Part shown: positions 10,274-21,150 of the stretch, piece after piece
How the letters are laid out: every line of letters starts with the position of its first letter
How positions within the stretch are numbered: position 1 is the first letter of the stretch
Assembly (NCBI GenBank): GCA_963971575.1
Contig: OZ020611.1
Coordinates: 7,784,933-7,848,932 of the forward strand
Reading direction: 5' to 3'
Origin: Liopterus haemorrhoidalis
Taxonomy: Eukaryota > Arthropoda > Insecta > Coleoptera > Dytiscidae
DNA: 64,000 bases
Translations under genes and position numbers: made by a program
The notes under the pieces: generated by a model
What the model was told of the DNA's origin: nothing
The model's input: only the letters and a program-made list of their open reading frames with translations
Databases searched by the model: none

Positions 10274-11589
10274 CCTAGTAGGAACATAAATACCGTTACA
10301 ATAATGAACGCACCCAATAAAAATAATACAAATGAACGCACCCAAATTTAGACAGTTGGTAATCGTGAGTTAACCTATAAATTACTTTACTGTGGAAAGA
10401 ATTTGATTTTGTGTTATGTGTTACTATATGGAATGGTCAGACAAAGAAAAACGAATTGCAGTTATTGCGCTTTATAAATGAAAGATGGAAAAATCAAACA
10501 TTTTTAAGACGCTACGTCCGCTCGGCATTGGTAGAATGTTTGTGTATAAGTGCATTAAATTGTTTGAGGAAACTGGGGACATAAAAGACCGAAAAAGATC
10601 CGGGAGCCCGAGTACAGTACGCACGCCACAAGCTATCAAAGCTGTTAAGGCCAGAATAGGAAGAAATCCGTTGCGAAAACAAAAAATTATGTCTCGCGAT
10701 ATGAATATTTCGCGAATATCAATGTCGAGCATTTTGAAAAAAGACTTGAGTCTTGGGGCCTTCAAACGCCGTACTGGACATTACTAACTGTGCCTCTTAA
10801 AAAAAATAGGGTCGAAAAATCGAAACGCTTGTTAATCAAGTACGCAAACGACAAACACAAGAAAATCCTTTTTACCGACGAGAAAATTTTTACTATACAG
10901 GAAAAATTCAACAAACAAAATGACAGAGTTTATGCCAGGTCATCTACCGAAGCCTTGGAAGTAGTTCCAAGGATAGAAAAAGGTCACCACCCAGCTTCAG
11001 TGATGGTTTGGTGGGGCGTTTCCTATGATGGAGTAACTAACCTTCATTTTTGTGAAAAAGGGGTGAAAACATCAGCTAGAGTCTACCAACAAACGGTCGT
11101 GGAAGATGTTGTGAAACCCCTCAATCATACTCTCTTTCAAGATCAGTCATGGACATTCCAGCAGGATTCTGCTCCAGGCCATAAAGCTAAAACAACCCAA
11201 ACGTGGCTTTTAAACAATGTTCCTGATTTTATCGGCGTAGAAGATTGGCCCGCTGCAAGTCCAGATTTTAATCCTTTAGAATACAAGCTATGACCGTTTT
11301 AGAGAACATGGTTTGCCACAAACGATAGCCAAATATTGAATCTGTGAAACAGACTTTAGCTCGAGCTGTAGTCAATTTTCCCATGGAATTTGTACGTGCG
11401 GATATAGATGATCGGCCTGTATGACTTAAGGTCTGCATTAAAGCCAAAGGTGGTCATTTTAAATAATTATACCAATTATGAATAACTTATGTATTAGTAC
11501 AAATGTCAATAAAATTTGGTGAAAAACTTAATTGTAGTTTTCATTTTATTTCATAAAATATTTGTAACAGTATTAATGTCCCTACTAGG
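10274..11589 (+). mobile_element. Complete IS630/Tc1/mariner element, DD37 spacing, non-functional
   Basis: 1316 bp between TA dinucleotides at 10272-10273 and 11590-11591. The 28-bp terminal inverted repeats are 10274-10301 (CCTAGTAGGAACATAAATAC...) and 11562-11589, differing at three positions. A 15-bp direct repeat AATGAACGCACCCAA lies just inside the left end at 10303-10317 and 10331-10345, a possible transposase-binding site. The interior holds one transposase pseudogene. The structure is complete from end to end, so the copy arrived by cut-and-paste and then decayed in place. Confidence 0.9.
10428..11466 (+). pseudogene. Mariner-type transposase with DD37 spacing, broken
   Basis: The probable native start is the ATG at 10428, in frame with the long segment that follows a TGA at 10479-10481. 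A paired helix-turn-helix N-terminus is followed by the first catalytic aspartate in LFTDEKIF, the second in FQQDSAPGH, and the third acidic position in DFNPLEY. There are 37 residues between the second and third positions, the spacing of the maT/DD37D group, but the third residue reads glutamate where aspartate is usual. Damage: the TGA at codon 18, a frameshift near 10785, a TGA at 11291 at a normally tryptophan position, another frameshift near 11298, and two later stops. The homologous tail ends KAKGGHFK at 11463. The gene is clearly dead; the inverted repeats around it remain recognisable. Confidence 0.9.
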
Positions 11590-11591
11590 TA

Positions 11592-13048
11592 CATTTTATA
11601 GGCACAAACGAGTCGGGAGGTCATTCAGAATATCAGAAACGTTAAACGCGATAGAAAATGTAGAAAATTACTATCGAAATTTCTATTAATATCTTGTTCT
11701 TTCTTCCACACCTTCACAACCCACTGATTGTATGACTAGGACTCGAAATCCTTAAATTTCGGGTTCGTTTTCTCAGTAGGTTGAATTTTGATATTATTGA
11801 AAAATAAATTTTCTAAGTTCCGTAAAATAGATTTACGGTTCCAGAAATAAAGTAAAAAATTCGATTGTTACTGTAAGTTGTTATGCGTGCACTTGTATGT
11901 ACTAGAAATATCCTTAAAGTTCGTTCAGATAGAAATAATATGACTATTGTCTTGCTATGTGCTTGTTTGCCATTTAATCTCAATAGAAATGACATAAAAT
12001 TAACAATAGTATTGTCTTAACAAGAAAATGGCACATAAAGCTCCACGATTAAATTCAGCTAACAGCATAAAAAATTTAATTTTTGGCACTGTGCTGCCGT
12101 TAGTCCAATAGTTTTTAATCTGAGCCAGTATTTATAACTTTTCAGTAATGATATTTTGCTTCCACCTTCTGATTTTTAACCATGTATGTACACTGAGAAT
12201 ACATGAATTACTACTTGAATTAGACGATTAAGACTATATATTATATTCATTAAAATATGTCCAAAGTACTCAAGTTCTTTTTTGTTTTTATTTTCATTAT
12301 TGAAAAGAACTCAAAAGGTCTTGCTTTTTATTTATCATTTAATTTAAAGTCTTTCCAAACATATTTGTCTTGGAATAAATCATTTTTATGCTAAAAATGT
12401 ATTTTTTTTTACTAGTTAATGATATCATGCAATATTTATATCTCTTTCCGATACCAATATTATGAACTGATATCAACACAAAATATTGATACCCCAGCGC
12501 TGAGTCCCTAGTTGTGTATATATAAGCTTCCACAAATACTTGGTCAACATGTTCAAATTGCACACTATTATTAATAAATATTATAATGTTTTCAAAAATA
12601 TAAATGTTTAACGTAAAATTCAATAACCGTAATTTTAAATAATAATATTTGCAAACTTTCAAATATATATAGAATAAACTGGTTTTATAGTTCATGAGAA
12701 ATGTCCAGATTCCAAACATTCCAACCTTAAAAAACGTAATCTGTTAAATAAAATGTAGTGCAACTACAAAGGGACTTAAACTTTGAGCTGTTGATTTTAG
12801 ATCTGAAAAACAAAATGTTACTAATGTTGATTGAGTTCTGAGGAGACGTAGTAGCCAAAAACATCTGGATGATAACAATGTTTACAATTTGTCTTTGTCT
12901 ATGGTACAAGACAGCAAAATGGTTCCCGCTACACCAATAGTCCTCCATGACGCGCTTAGTTAAACAATAGTACAACGAGCACTGACTCCAAAAGAATAGG
13001 CATAAAGTTAATAAAATGCAATAATCTTAAATTGATTGTAATAAATAT
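11592..13048. other. AT-rich DNA, nothing recognised
   Basis: Several minus-strand ORFs of up to 126 codons are AT-driven and lack recognisable domains. Confidence 0.5.
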
Positions 13049-13684
13049 TGTCACAATTATGGCAAGATTGTGTTCTAATGTCCCAATTCCTTGAGCGGCC
13101 TTTAAGCCGTGATGGTCAAGGTTGCTGACGTACGGTTTTGGGAATTAAATAATGTGCAGAATGTTGCGGGTCCGTCAACATAAGTTTTGAACTACATTCT
13201 AATGTGTTGATAAACATTATTCAATTGTGATGACTATGGTCTTTAATTGCTGCCAATAATTACACAAATGAATAATGTTTCCAAAACAATTGAGGTAGGA
13301 CTTGACGTCATAGTGCCCTGGTTAACAGTTATAAAATGGTCTTAGGGAATAGTGTCGTGGTTAGTCATTCTTGGTAGTCAAGTAGTAGTCATTCTTGTGA
13401 CCAGCCATCAGTCTGTATCACGCTACCCAAGGACCAGCCGAGCTGTTGAAGTCACCAAGACGAGATGTGAGTGTTGTCTAAAGATCTTCTCCATTTCTTC
13501 GCCTCGTGCGGATACCTGGGAGTTCGAATGATCCTGGAGAGGCCGGGGCAAGAACGAGACTTACATCAGCTTCTAACGGACAACACTAGCAGCCATTTTG
13601 ACCAACAATTGTATTCTGATGTAAATTAATATTATATAATAAATTTTGTAGAAAAGATTCCGTTCTTGACTTCACCCCATGACA
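13049..13684 (+). mobile_element. Solo LTR, family L2
   Basis: 636 bp starting TGTCACAATTATGGC and ending CACCCCATGACA, with imperfect inverted termini TGTCA...TGACA. A TATA box TATAAAA lies at 13330-13336 and a polyadenylation signal AATAAA at 13638-13643, as expected for promoter and R/U5 parts of an LTR. The 5-bp flanks are AATAT and AGTAT, a near target duplication. No internal retroelement genes are attached, so it is probably a recombination-derived solo LTR of a Ty3/gypsy-like element. Confidence 0.7.
13330..13336 (+). promoter_or_regulatory. TATA box of the L2 LTR
   Basis: TATAAAA, located about 280 bp into the LTR and about 300 bp before its AATAAA signal. That is a plausible U3 promoter position. 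Confidence 0.45.
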
Positions 13685-13998
13685 AGTATGGTCACACCAC
13701 ATATAAAACGTAAAAAGTTTTAAAAAGACACTTATTTAGCATCGTATATTAGAATAAATAAATATCATTGTCGTCGTGAATAAATTAATATTTTTATAAA
13801 TTCATTTTATGTATAGGGTATATTTTGTTCTTCGTAGTTATTGCTTTACATATTTTAATGTTTATTTATATTCTTGGCATAGATTTTAAGAGAAAATTTA
13901 AGTAATTTTGTTAATGCAGTTACGTATATTTTTAGTTATTTCTATTACAATATTTCTCTACTCATATATTTTTGTTACTTCTATGAATTTATGTTGTA
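13685..13998. other. AT-rich spacer
   Basis: Nothing recognised between the solo LTR and the SINE. Confidence 0.5.
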
Positions 13999-14012
13999 TA
14001 AATAAAATATGT

Positions 14013-14273
14013 TTTATTATTATTATATTATTTATTTTACATCGGCCTTTATTTCTGCAACGAGGCTAATCGCCGATGCCAGGAGGCAAGCTCCTACACC
14101 TGGATGAGGGGTGAATGATTGTGAAAATGAGAGTAATGTAAATATTTTATTCTCGCCCGAATAATATCACCGAAGCAGGCTCGAACCACCGGCCGCCCAG
14201 TCACGCCTGTTTCTAACAGTCTAAAACCGCACGACTTGTGCGGTCTAAATGCGCTCGGCCACTTCGTTGGCTT
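14013..14273 (-). mobile_element. tRNA-derived SINE, family A, copy 1
   Basis: Read on the minus strand, the head near 14273-14175 is tRNA-like with a long variable arm. It has an A-box-like GTGGCCGAGCG and a B box GGTTCGAGCC. A body containing CTCATCCAGGTGTAGGAGC follows, then an AAT-rich tail. A perfect 14-bp target duplication TAAATAAAATATGT flanks the copy at 13999-14012 and 14274-14287. This is direct evidence of retroposition. A second copy is at 31913-32134. Confidence 0.9.
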
Positions 14274-14287
14274 TAAATAAAATATGT

Positions 14288-14697
14288 GTATCATTTGTCT
14301 TGTTTATTTAAAAAATAAAACTTTATCAACCATTTGTGTAAAATAACACAAATTAGAAAATGTTTAAAAAATTCTTCAACAAAAATATGACATAAAATGA
14401 CAACTTTGAGGCAGTAAGAACATTTCCTACATTCACTAGTTAGGGATGTAGCCCGGGAAGAATAATTTAATCAAATTTGGCTTACTGCAATAAATAAACT
14501 GCCCCCACTAATTTATACAGTTCTTTATTTGATTATAAATAATTTAAAATAACAAACAAACAATTGAAATATCATTTTCTAAAACTAAAATGATTTATTT
14601 TTACTAAATACTACTAAATTTACTATTGGATTTAAAATTTTCCATTCTGATGAATCTAGGATTTTCTTAATCAAGTACTGAAATATATTACTCTAAA
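14288..14697. other. AT-rich spacer
   Basis: Nothing recognised. Confidence 0.5.
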
Positions 14698-14846
14698 GCC
14701 CGGTTGCATAAAAGTTTTAGAACTAGTTATAACTAACTCAATAAGAAATTAGTGTTGTATTATCGCGATTAACATTTAACACTCGTAAACTAAAACGTGC
14801 CATTGGGCGTTTTAAATCTTATACCCAGTTTTAGGAGCTGTCAAAA
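14698..14846 (+). repeat. MITE family M1, copy 3 (right end degraded)
   Basis: The left end GCCCGGTTGCATAAAAGTTT matches the M1 terminus of 3581-3713. The interior and the right part, with ATACCCAGTTTTAGGAGC, resemble the inner right arm, but the final terminus is lost. Confidence 0.55.
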
Positions 14847-15250
14847 CTAATACAAAATAGGGTTATAATTTTATATTAATACAAAGCTTTATTTAAAAAT
14901 ATAATTAAAATCAAGTAAATTATAAGCAAATCTACTATTATATTGTACAAGTGTGGTATGTATGTTCTATTCAACTTCTGGTGTATCTTCATTTTACCGG
15001 TAACGCGGAGAGAGGAAAATGAGCCGTCTTATCCGGGTGATATTTTTTTAGTGCTTAGGCTTAATTTTATTTCGACAGGAGGTACTGATTACTAATTTGA
15101 TACTAATTTTTATTGATAAAAATCATGCTTTTTTTTCCCGAATCCGTGTCGAATCAAAGTCACCATTGATCAGCACGGACAGGTTTTATCAGACAATAAT
15201 TCAAAAATATTCTTAATACAAGACGGCCGGTCCAGAATATTTACGGCGAG
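14847..15250. other. AT-rich spacer
   Basis: Nothing recognised. Confidence 0.45.
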
Positions 15251-15560
15251 AATCAAAGTGTTAAATGGTAATAATGGGTCAGGATAGCTTTTTGGACGTG
15301 CGAGATAATATTTTGAGGTATCAGAAAACATTTTCCAAAGAATCTGGGCCATTATTTGAGCATTTTGAGGCAAAAATATGCTTACAAGGTTTCAAAAGGA
15401 GACAGCTGTAAAATGTTTTGCATTTTAAAATGGGACGAGTTTTCACATTTTGAACGTGTTTCTTGACAGAAGAATACTAATTAAGGAATTAAGGTGAATT
15501 AACGATAAAGTTTAAGACATTTGCAAGGCGAATTTCCATAAAATAGTTTTAAAAAAAGAT
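15251..15560 (+). repeat. Tandem dimer, unit 1 (about 310 bp)
   Basis: Begins AATCAAAGTGTTAAATGG and ends CCATAAAATAGTTTTAAAAA. Unit 2 repeats the same order of sequence after a 36-bp spacer. No coding capacity is evident in either unit. Confidence 0.8.
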
Positions 15561-15596
15561 TTATATATATTAAAAATTTCAGGGTTAATCAAAGTG

Positions 15597-15885
15597 TTAA
15601 GTGGTGATAATGGTTCAAGATAGCTTTTTTGACGTGAGATAATATTTTGAGGCATCAGAAAACATTTTTCAAAGAATCTGGACCATTATTGGATCATTTT
15701 GAGGCAAAAATATGCTTACAAGATTTCAAAAGGTTAAATTTTTTGCAATTTAAAATATGACGAGATTTCACATTTTGAAAGTATTTCTTGACAGAAGAAA
15801 ACTAAATTAGTATTTAAGGTGAATTAACGATAAAACTTAAGACATTTGCAGGGGGAATTTCCATAAAATAGTGTTAAAAAAAGAT
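15597..15885 (+). repeat. Tandem dimer, unit 2 (about 289 bp)
   Basis: Homologous to 15251-15560 with scattered substitutions and small deletions. The two copies start 346 bp apart. They look like two monomers of a satellite or a local duplication. Confidence 0.8.
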
Positions 15886-16130
15886 GAGCGACGAGTTTTA
15901 TAATCGACAAGTGCGACAAAATGCCTTATTATATTAAAACAAGTAGCGAAGCGACGAGTTTTAACAACGTAGGGGTGAAGACTGGCGTAGGCGGGCTGAG
16001 GCCCCTAGTAGTAAACTATTGAAAAGAAGTTAAAAAGGAAACATTTATTATATTTTTAAAGATATGTACATATAATTCTTTATTTACCCTAGACCTTGTG
16101 GCGTTTAGGGTCTTAACCAGTACATTTCAA
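15886..16130. other. Spacer with a short duplicated motif
   Basis: GCGACGAGTTTT occurs at about 15888 and 15970. No gene recognised. Confidence 0.4.
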
Positions 16131-16172
16131 ATCATAATAATAATAAAATAATAATAAAATAATAATATAATA
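16131..16172 (+). repeat. AATAATA-type microsatellite
   Basis: Repeated AATAATAAA units directly before the polypyrimidine tract. Confidence 0.7.
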
Positions 16173-16182
16173 CATTTTTATG

Positions 16183-16500
16183 ACTTCTTTCTTCTTCTTC
16201 TTCTACATTCTTCTTCCGGTGTTCCTCTCTTTCTTCCTATTTTCTTTTCAGCTTCCGTCTCCGGTCTCCTTCCTTCTTGACTCCAGTTCTTCTTCCCCTC
16301 TTTCTTCGCTTCTCTTCCCTCTTTTCTTTCCTCCTCCTTTGCCTCTCTCTTCCTTCCTGTTCTCAGTTCTGTCTTACCTCTCCGCAATCCTTCCTTCTTT
16401 CCTCGAGTACTCTCACCCACCTTTCTCCCTTTCCTTCTTCACTCAACAGCTCCTTTATCTCTCCTTCCCATTTTGTCATCTTTCCACATCTTCTTGTTAG
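16183..16500 (+). repeat. Long polypyrimidine (C/T) tract
   Basis: About 320 bp made almost entirely of C and T on the plus strand, built from TTCTTC, TTCC and CTCT units. ORFs across it (Ser/Phe/Leu-rich forward, Arg/Lys/Glu-rich reverse) are composition artefacts. Confidence 0.85.
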
Positions 16501-16696
16501 GTGTTCCAAGGATTTTTAAAGATATGTAATTTGGGTAAAATAATATAAGCTTATATTTTTACTACTATATGTTTCCACTAAAGGACTTCAACCATTATAT
16601 TTTTAAACTTGTCAAATGCGATTTAAAACTCGAATACGATTTGAATCTTGATTTAGCTACAACTAAAATGAGTTTATTTTCAGCATCGCAATTAAC

Positions 16697-16745
16697 CTAT
16701 ATCTAGTTTTAAAATGACAGCAGTTGTAAATAAAACTAGATATAG
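16697..16745. repeat. 15-bp perfect inverted repeat
   Basis: CTATATCTAGTTTTA at 16697-16711 and its exact reverse complement at 16731-16745, with a 19-nt loop. The left arm resembles the inner arm of the M1 MITE. Confidence 0.7.
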
Positions 16746-17130
16746 CTGTGGCGCCCGCTCCCCGCCTAAGTAAGGTAGGGTGGCCAGACAGTCACACAAA
16801 TGGTCTTCGGGGCGGACACCTCGAAGGACCACCAGCAGAAGGCTGGAATATAGAAAGAAATACGGAGTTATGTGACACAAACACACCGAGTTGAGCCGCA
16901 GAGGAAGACACGGACGACCTAGAGGAGAGGAGAGGGGATAAAAACTCTTCTGCTCCTAGGGGCTGCTCTAGGAGACTAACACAAGGGTAATGGTAGCCCT
17001 AAGCTGGGGTGGAGACGGGTAAAATCCTAGGCCCACAAGTAATGGCTATGGAGGAACCAAACCTAAAATCCCACGACGTCTCTGAAAACCCTACTCAAGC
17101 GACAAAAATGCGGAAAACGGTGCTCAACAC
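16746..17130. other. GC-rich island of unknown origin
   Basis: A sharply bounded, GC-rich block in AT-rich surroundings, beginning TGTGGCGCCCGCTCCCCGCC. The start resembles a retroviral primer-binding motif (TGGCGCCC), but no LTR end was found next to it. No protein domain was recognised on either strand. Confidence 0.4.
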
Positions 17131-18719
17131 GGTGGACGTATCACATAAATGAAATACAGTGCCACAAAATACAATATAAAAACTGATAATAAACAAATTA
17201 AATTAATAATATTACAAAAATTACTAAATGTTAAATAAATGAAAATTAATCAGCACACGTGATCAAGAGATCAGCGTGTGTGAACAAAAAATTAATGCAA
17301 AATCGCACAGAGGCGTTAACAAAACTGAATTTAAGTTACAACAAAAATTATATTAATTAAACAATGAATTAAAATATGTGTAAAATTGGAACAGACTTAC
17401 AGTAGCTGTATTCTTATAAATATGTAGAATATTTATTCCAATTTTACAGATGTGGCACTGGTTGGTCCCAAAAAACAGGTTCTTGGGTTCTGGACAGGTC
17501 CTGGATGTTCCTGGACTTCGTGTAGATACACTGATAATATTTTAATGAAGCACAGCAGGTGTAACTTCACTAAAATCGCGATAGATTCGCGAATTATTAA
17601 ATAAACACTTGTAAAAAATATATTCACTGGCGAAGTATACTCTGAACAGGTCAGTTAACAAGTGATTAGTGAGTTAATGTATGTTGGAACTCGCAAGATG
17701 CGGCACTCAACATTTTAAGAAATATAAAAAGTTTTTATATTTTAAATTAAATTAAGAAAAATTTAATTTAATATACATAGCGGCCTTACGGGCGCGACAA
17801 TAGCAATGTTTTATGTACCTACTAGATAAAGCTGTTTCACAGATGTAAAATAGTAGCCGATCACCAAACATAGTTGATAAGAAGGTAAAGTTAAAAATTG
17901 TAAAAATGCTAAGAACAGGACAAATTGCTAAGAAACCCTGCCAAATCCAGAAAGAGATCAAGCCAGATTTTATGATGATGTCAATTCTCTGCTCACAGTC
18001 CTTTTAGTAAATGATTAGAGTTAAATTGTGGACTGTATAAAGCGGTCCGTGTGATAGAGCTTTTATATATACACTCAGCAGAGGTGGTGATTTGCACAGT
18101 AGTTAGTTGAAATTATTGTCGTGGAGCACCAAAGGTCATTTGTGCCATAGGACTGTGACAATCAGCTAACAATGTTCTAGAAAATAAAAACTTCAATTCT
18201 TTTTTGCATAAAATTAAATTTTTGTGTTATTTCATTATTTCATTATTTTAAAAGTTAAAAGACCATATTTTTCTTAAAATAACATGAAAATCTTTGAAAT
18301 ATTTTAAAAGATGCTTTAAGAGGTAAGTCTTAAATATTCGTTTTAAGGTGTATTACTTCAAAGTTTGAAACAATATCTGTAGAATGAATTTGCGTGGAGT
18401 TGCGCATAGTTTAACTGTTCTAAAAATTTGTTGTAGTAAATTCCTGTGCGTCCTTTGTGAGGTCGACACAGAGAAATGCTAAGAAGCCACTTCATAGCAG
18501 CTCCGTCACGCAGAATCAGCTTCTTCAACGTTTCAACAAATATGTTCAAGAAAATTAACTCACTGATGTAACGGTGGAAACGTTTTAACATTTTTACCTA
18601 AATAACTGAAGATTGACAACCAAAAAATGGTTTCAAAGTGAAAAATGATTTAGGAATAAACGCAATATAAACTGAAAAGTTATTCACGACGCGATATTTA
18701 TTCACTTGACTAAAAATAA
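17131..18719. other. Unassigned DNA
   Basis: No recognised gene. TATA-like sequences near 18041 and 18066 could be part of a promoter, but nothing downstream supports this. Confidence 0.4.
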
Positions 18720-18960
18720 TCTATATAATAAAAATCATAACGTGTCTGTCAGGATGTCTTATGTCTTCCCACGTATTTTCTCGTATATCCGGTGATATAG
18801 AAGTTTGAAATGTTGCATAAGATTTCCTGGGCACCTGAGAATAATGGAAAATCTTAAACATAAAAAATTCGAAAAGGAGGGTGAGCCTATGGCCCATAAA
18901 GAGTCCAAATGTTTGTCCGATTGCGTTGAAATTCAAAATTTTGTTAATCCAAAAATGATT
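18720..18960 (+). other. Possible Helitron 5' end
   Basis: Starts TCTATATAATAAAAATCATA directly after an A, as expected for Helitrons inserting between A and T. Further in, TTTGTCCGATTGCGTTGAAA resembles a conserved stretch seen in insect Helitron-like repeats. No CTRR-plus-hairpin 3' end was found and no replicase is present. Confidence 0.3.
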
Positions 18961-19259
18961 TCAAAAATTTTACATCATTAAATTGTTCTATCAAATATAG
19001 ATTGACGTATGTCATGTTAAAAAGTGACATATTAATAGAAATTTGTATAATATTGTCGTTTTGTCAACTCTACTAAAAGCTGTTCTACCAAATAACTATG
19101 GAACACATGCTCTCCACAACTCCTTCATAGAATAGAACTAAAACCTTCAACATCATGTGACTGCACAGCCTATGCCATCTGAGATATGAACCACCACTTT
19201 TTTAACTGCCAGATGTACCATATTCAACACAGGCAACTTTGTGAAGAACTGGCCCTACA
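18961..19259. other. AT-rich spacer
   Basis: Nothing recognised. Confidence 0.4.
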
Positions 19260-19262
19260 TAA

Positions 19263-19839
19263 GGCCGCAAACATACAGAAAGCCGAAACCGGCTTTACTG
19301 GCAACAAGCGCTCATCTGCCGCAGTATCTGTCTATGTTTTTAAATATAACCGCACACGCTTTTTACTGGTCGGCAACGGTAGCTTACCGAAACGTAAAAA
19401 ATTATCAAAAAATCTTGCATCATCTTCTTTTAATTGAGGAAAAAGGTGGTGGTATTCCCCATATTTACGTCTCTCTTGGTTTGTTGCATGTATACCTTTT
19501 CTGTTTGGTTCCATTTGTAAATATGGTGATTCTGTTAGAAACAATTCATCCAAAGATGAATCAGAACTCGCCATTTTCACTTACTTCAACATATAATTGA
19601 GCCAATATACGAAAGAGTAGCTATACACTTTCAAAACTAGCGTTCACTATGCTAGGCCAATTAAAAAATGTACGATAAATAGGGAAAAATAAATAAAAAC
19701 TTCAATATATAGGTTATGTCATCTGTCAGTGTCACATGCAATATCAGCGTTTAGCGTGTGCTCAACCAGTAACCCAGTACGCTTGTTTTCAGTACAGATT
19801 GTCAGCGCTGATTTACCAGCTTTCTGTATGTTCGCGGTC
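19263..19839 (-). mobile_element. Deletion derivative of a PIF/Harbinger element
   Basis: 577 bp flanked by the trinucleotide TAA at 19260-19262 and 19840-19842. The ends are inverted: GGCCGCAAACATACAGAAAGC on the left and, as reverse complement, GACCGCGAACATACAGAAAGC on the right. The interior keeps only the first part of a transposase gene on the minus strand. The 3-bp TAA duplication, the inverted ends and the transposase type agree with PIF/Harbinger. Confidence 0.8.
19332..19580 (-). pseudogene. HARBI1-like transposase, N-terminal 82 codons only
   Basis: The ORF starts at 19580 on the minus strand. After a variable acidic/serine-rich beginning, it shows ERRKYGEYHHLFPQLKEDDA followed by RFFDNFLRF, the characteristic N-terminal block of HARBI1/ALP1-like Harbinger transposases. 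The frame then enters unrelated sequence, and the whole DDE nuclease domain is missing through an internal deletion. About 260 bp of upstream sequence up to the right end probably contains the original promoter. The fragment cannot be catalytic; whether it is transcribed is unknown. Confidence 0.7.
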
Positions 19840-19842
19840 TAA

Positions 19843-20859
19843 AGGTCTTACTACCCGCTAGTATATTAACCCTTCTAGACAATATTAAATCTATCCTCTT
19901 GTGTACTAATATATAACTACAATTAGCATCAAAATATAATGTATCAAGCTATGTAAATTAACTACGTACATGTATGCTAGCTGGCTGATCACGAAAGTTA
20001 GGCAATTCCTTTGAAAAAAGTAAAAATAAATAAATAACCATGGAATATACAGCTTCATCTCTACCTCTACCTCTAACTTGCATCAGGAAGATCATTTAGA
20101 GTGAGAAGATCACTTTTCACGAGCTAGTGGCACAGTAAAACAGATTTCAGATCACAAAATCTTTTTTACATCGGAGCGTTAACTTCATGCACATTCTGAT
20201 CTGAGTAGGAATCCATTTGTAATGGCGAATGCTACTAGTGAGTAGCTATTAGTAGCACTGGATATGCACGTACTAAAACGGCTAGTCCTTCCACGAAAAC
20301 GAGAGCCTAAAACAACAGAGGTTGTCCCCTGAGCAACAGTTTCTGGAGCGAATATTCCGTCACCAAACACATTTCCTCTTTGAGAATATGCTACACCAGC
20401 CCAATATAGTAGACCGCAGAGTGTTTGCTATTTCATTCGATACTTTTGTTGAGAAACACCGCAGCCCCACACATAATGTGGGGCATTTGGCTTGGCATTA
20501 CTTGGTTATATATTATATTTAAGATGGGTAGATGTTTGCTATAAGGAAATAAAACATAAGTAGATGACTTAGCAATAAACACTACCACTGTCGTAATATT
20601 TGTACCGAGATATTTTTCGAATTTCGTGATAAACTTTCGCCCGTCTAATGATGGGCTTTTCTCCTAGTATGTATAAAGTAATAAGAAAATTAAAATCTAT
20701 AAAATAAATTATTTTAATTACCACCATACAACCATGCGCTTCTTGAATTATAATACAGAGTCTCTCAGAAAGAAATTCGTATTTTCAACTTTTCTTACTC
20801 CCGAGCCAATTCGAATTGAAGGCGGGTACTTCCGGCTTAGGATGAAGGATAAATGCGGA
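19843..20859. other. Unassigned DNA with a small hairpin
   Basis: GCCCCACACATAATGTGGGGC at 20464-20484 is a perfect 8-bp stem with a 5-nt loop. No gene recognised. Confidence 0.4.
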
Positions 20860-21150
20860 GTCGTAGCTATGAAGCAGTGGTCTGATGTTTATCGTTCGTT
20901 CATGCTAGAAGCATACTTTGAAGTCGATAATTTCTTTACTGCAAATAGGCTTTAGTTTTGAAATCATTTTATTGTTCATCATGTGACCGATGCATTAAAT
21001 GGTACTTTGGTAAAATCGTTGATGGCAAAATTCAAAGAGACAAGTTTAGCTGTCTAAATTAAACCCTGACGACGCAGGGACTCATTAAGTAAACCTGAGG
21101 AACTTCATATCTCACAGGAACGAATATGCGTCAAAATTAATAATATTCAT
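20860..21150 (+). pseudogene. Relic of a mariner-type transposase, DUF4817-like N-terminus
   Basis: A frame reads QWSDVYRSFMLEAYF, then NFFTANRL before a stop. The arrangement resembles the N-terminal helix-turn-helix (DUF4817-type) of insect mariner-like transposases. Past the stop, GTLVKSLMAKFKETS resembles the second helix-turn-helix block. No DDE region is visible. Heavy decay makes this a moderate-confidence call. Confidence 0.45.

Noticed and set aside
12339..12975. Minus-strand ORFs of 126 and 82 codons
   Set aside because: AT-driven Ile/Tyr/Phe/Lys-rich composition, no domain, no coding-like structure.
16178..16519. ORFs of 80-106 codons across the polypyrimidine tract
   Set aside because: Open only because the tract lacks A-containing stop codons on the plus strand; composition is Ser/Phe/Leu or Arg/Lys/Glu repeats.
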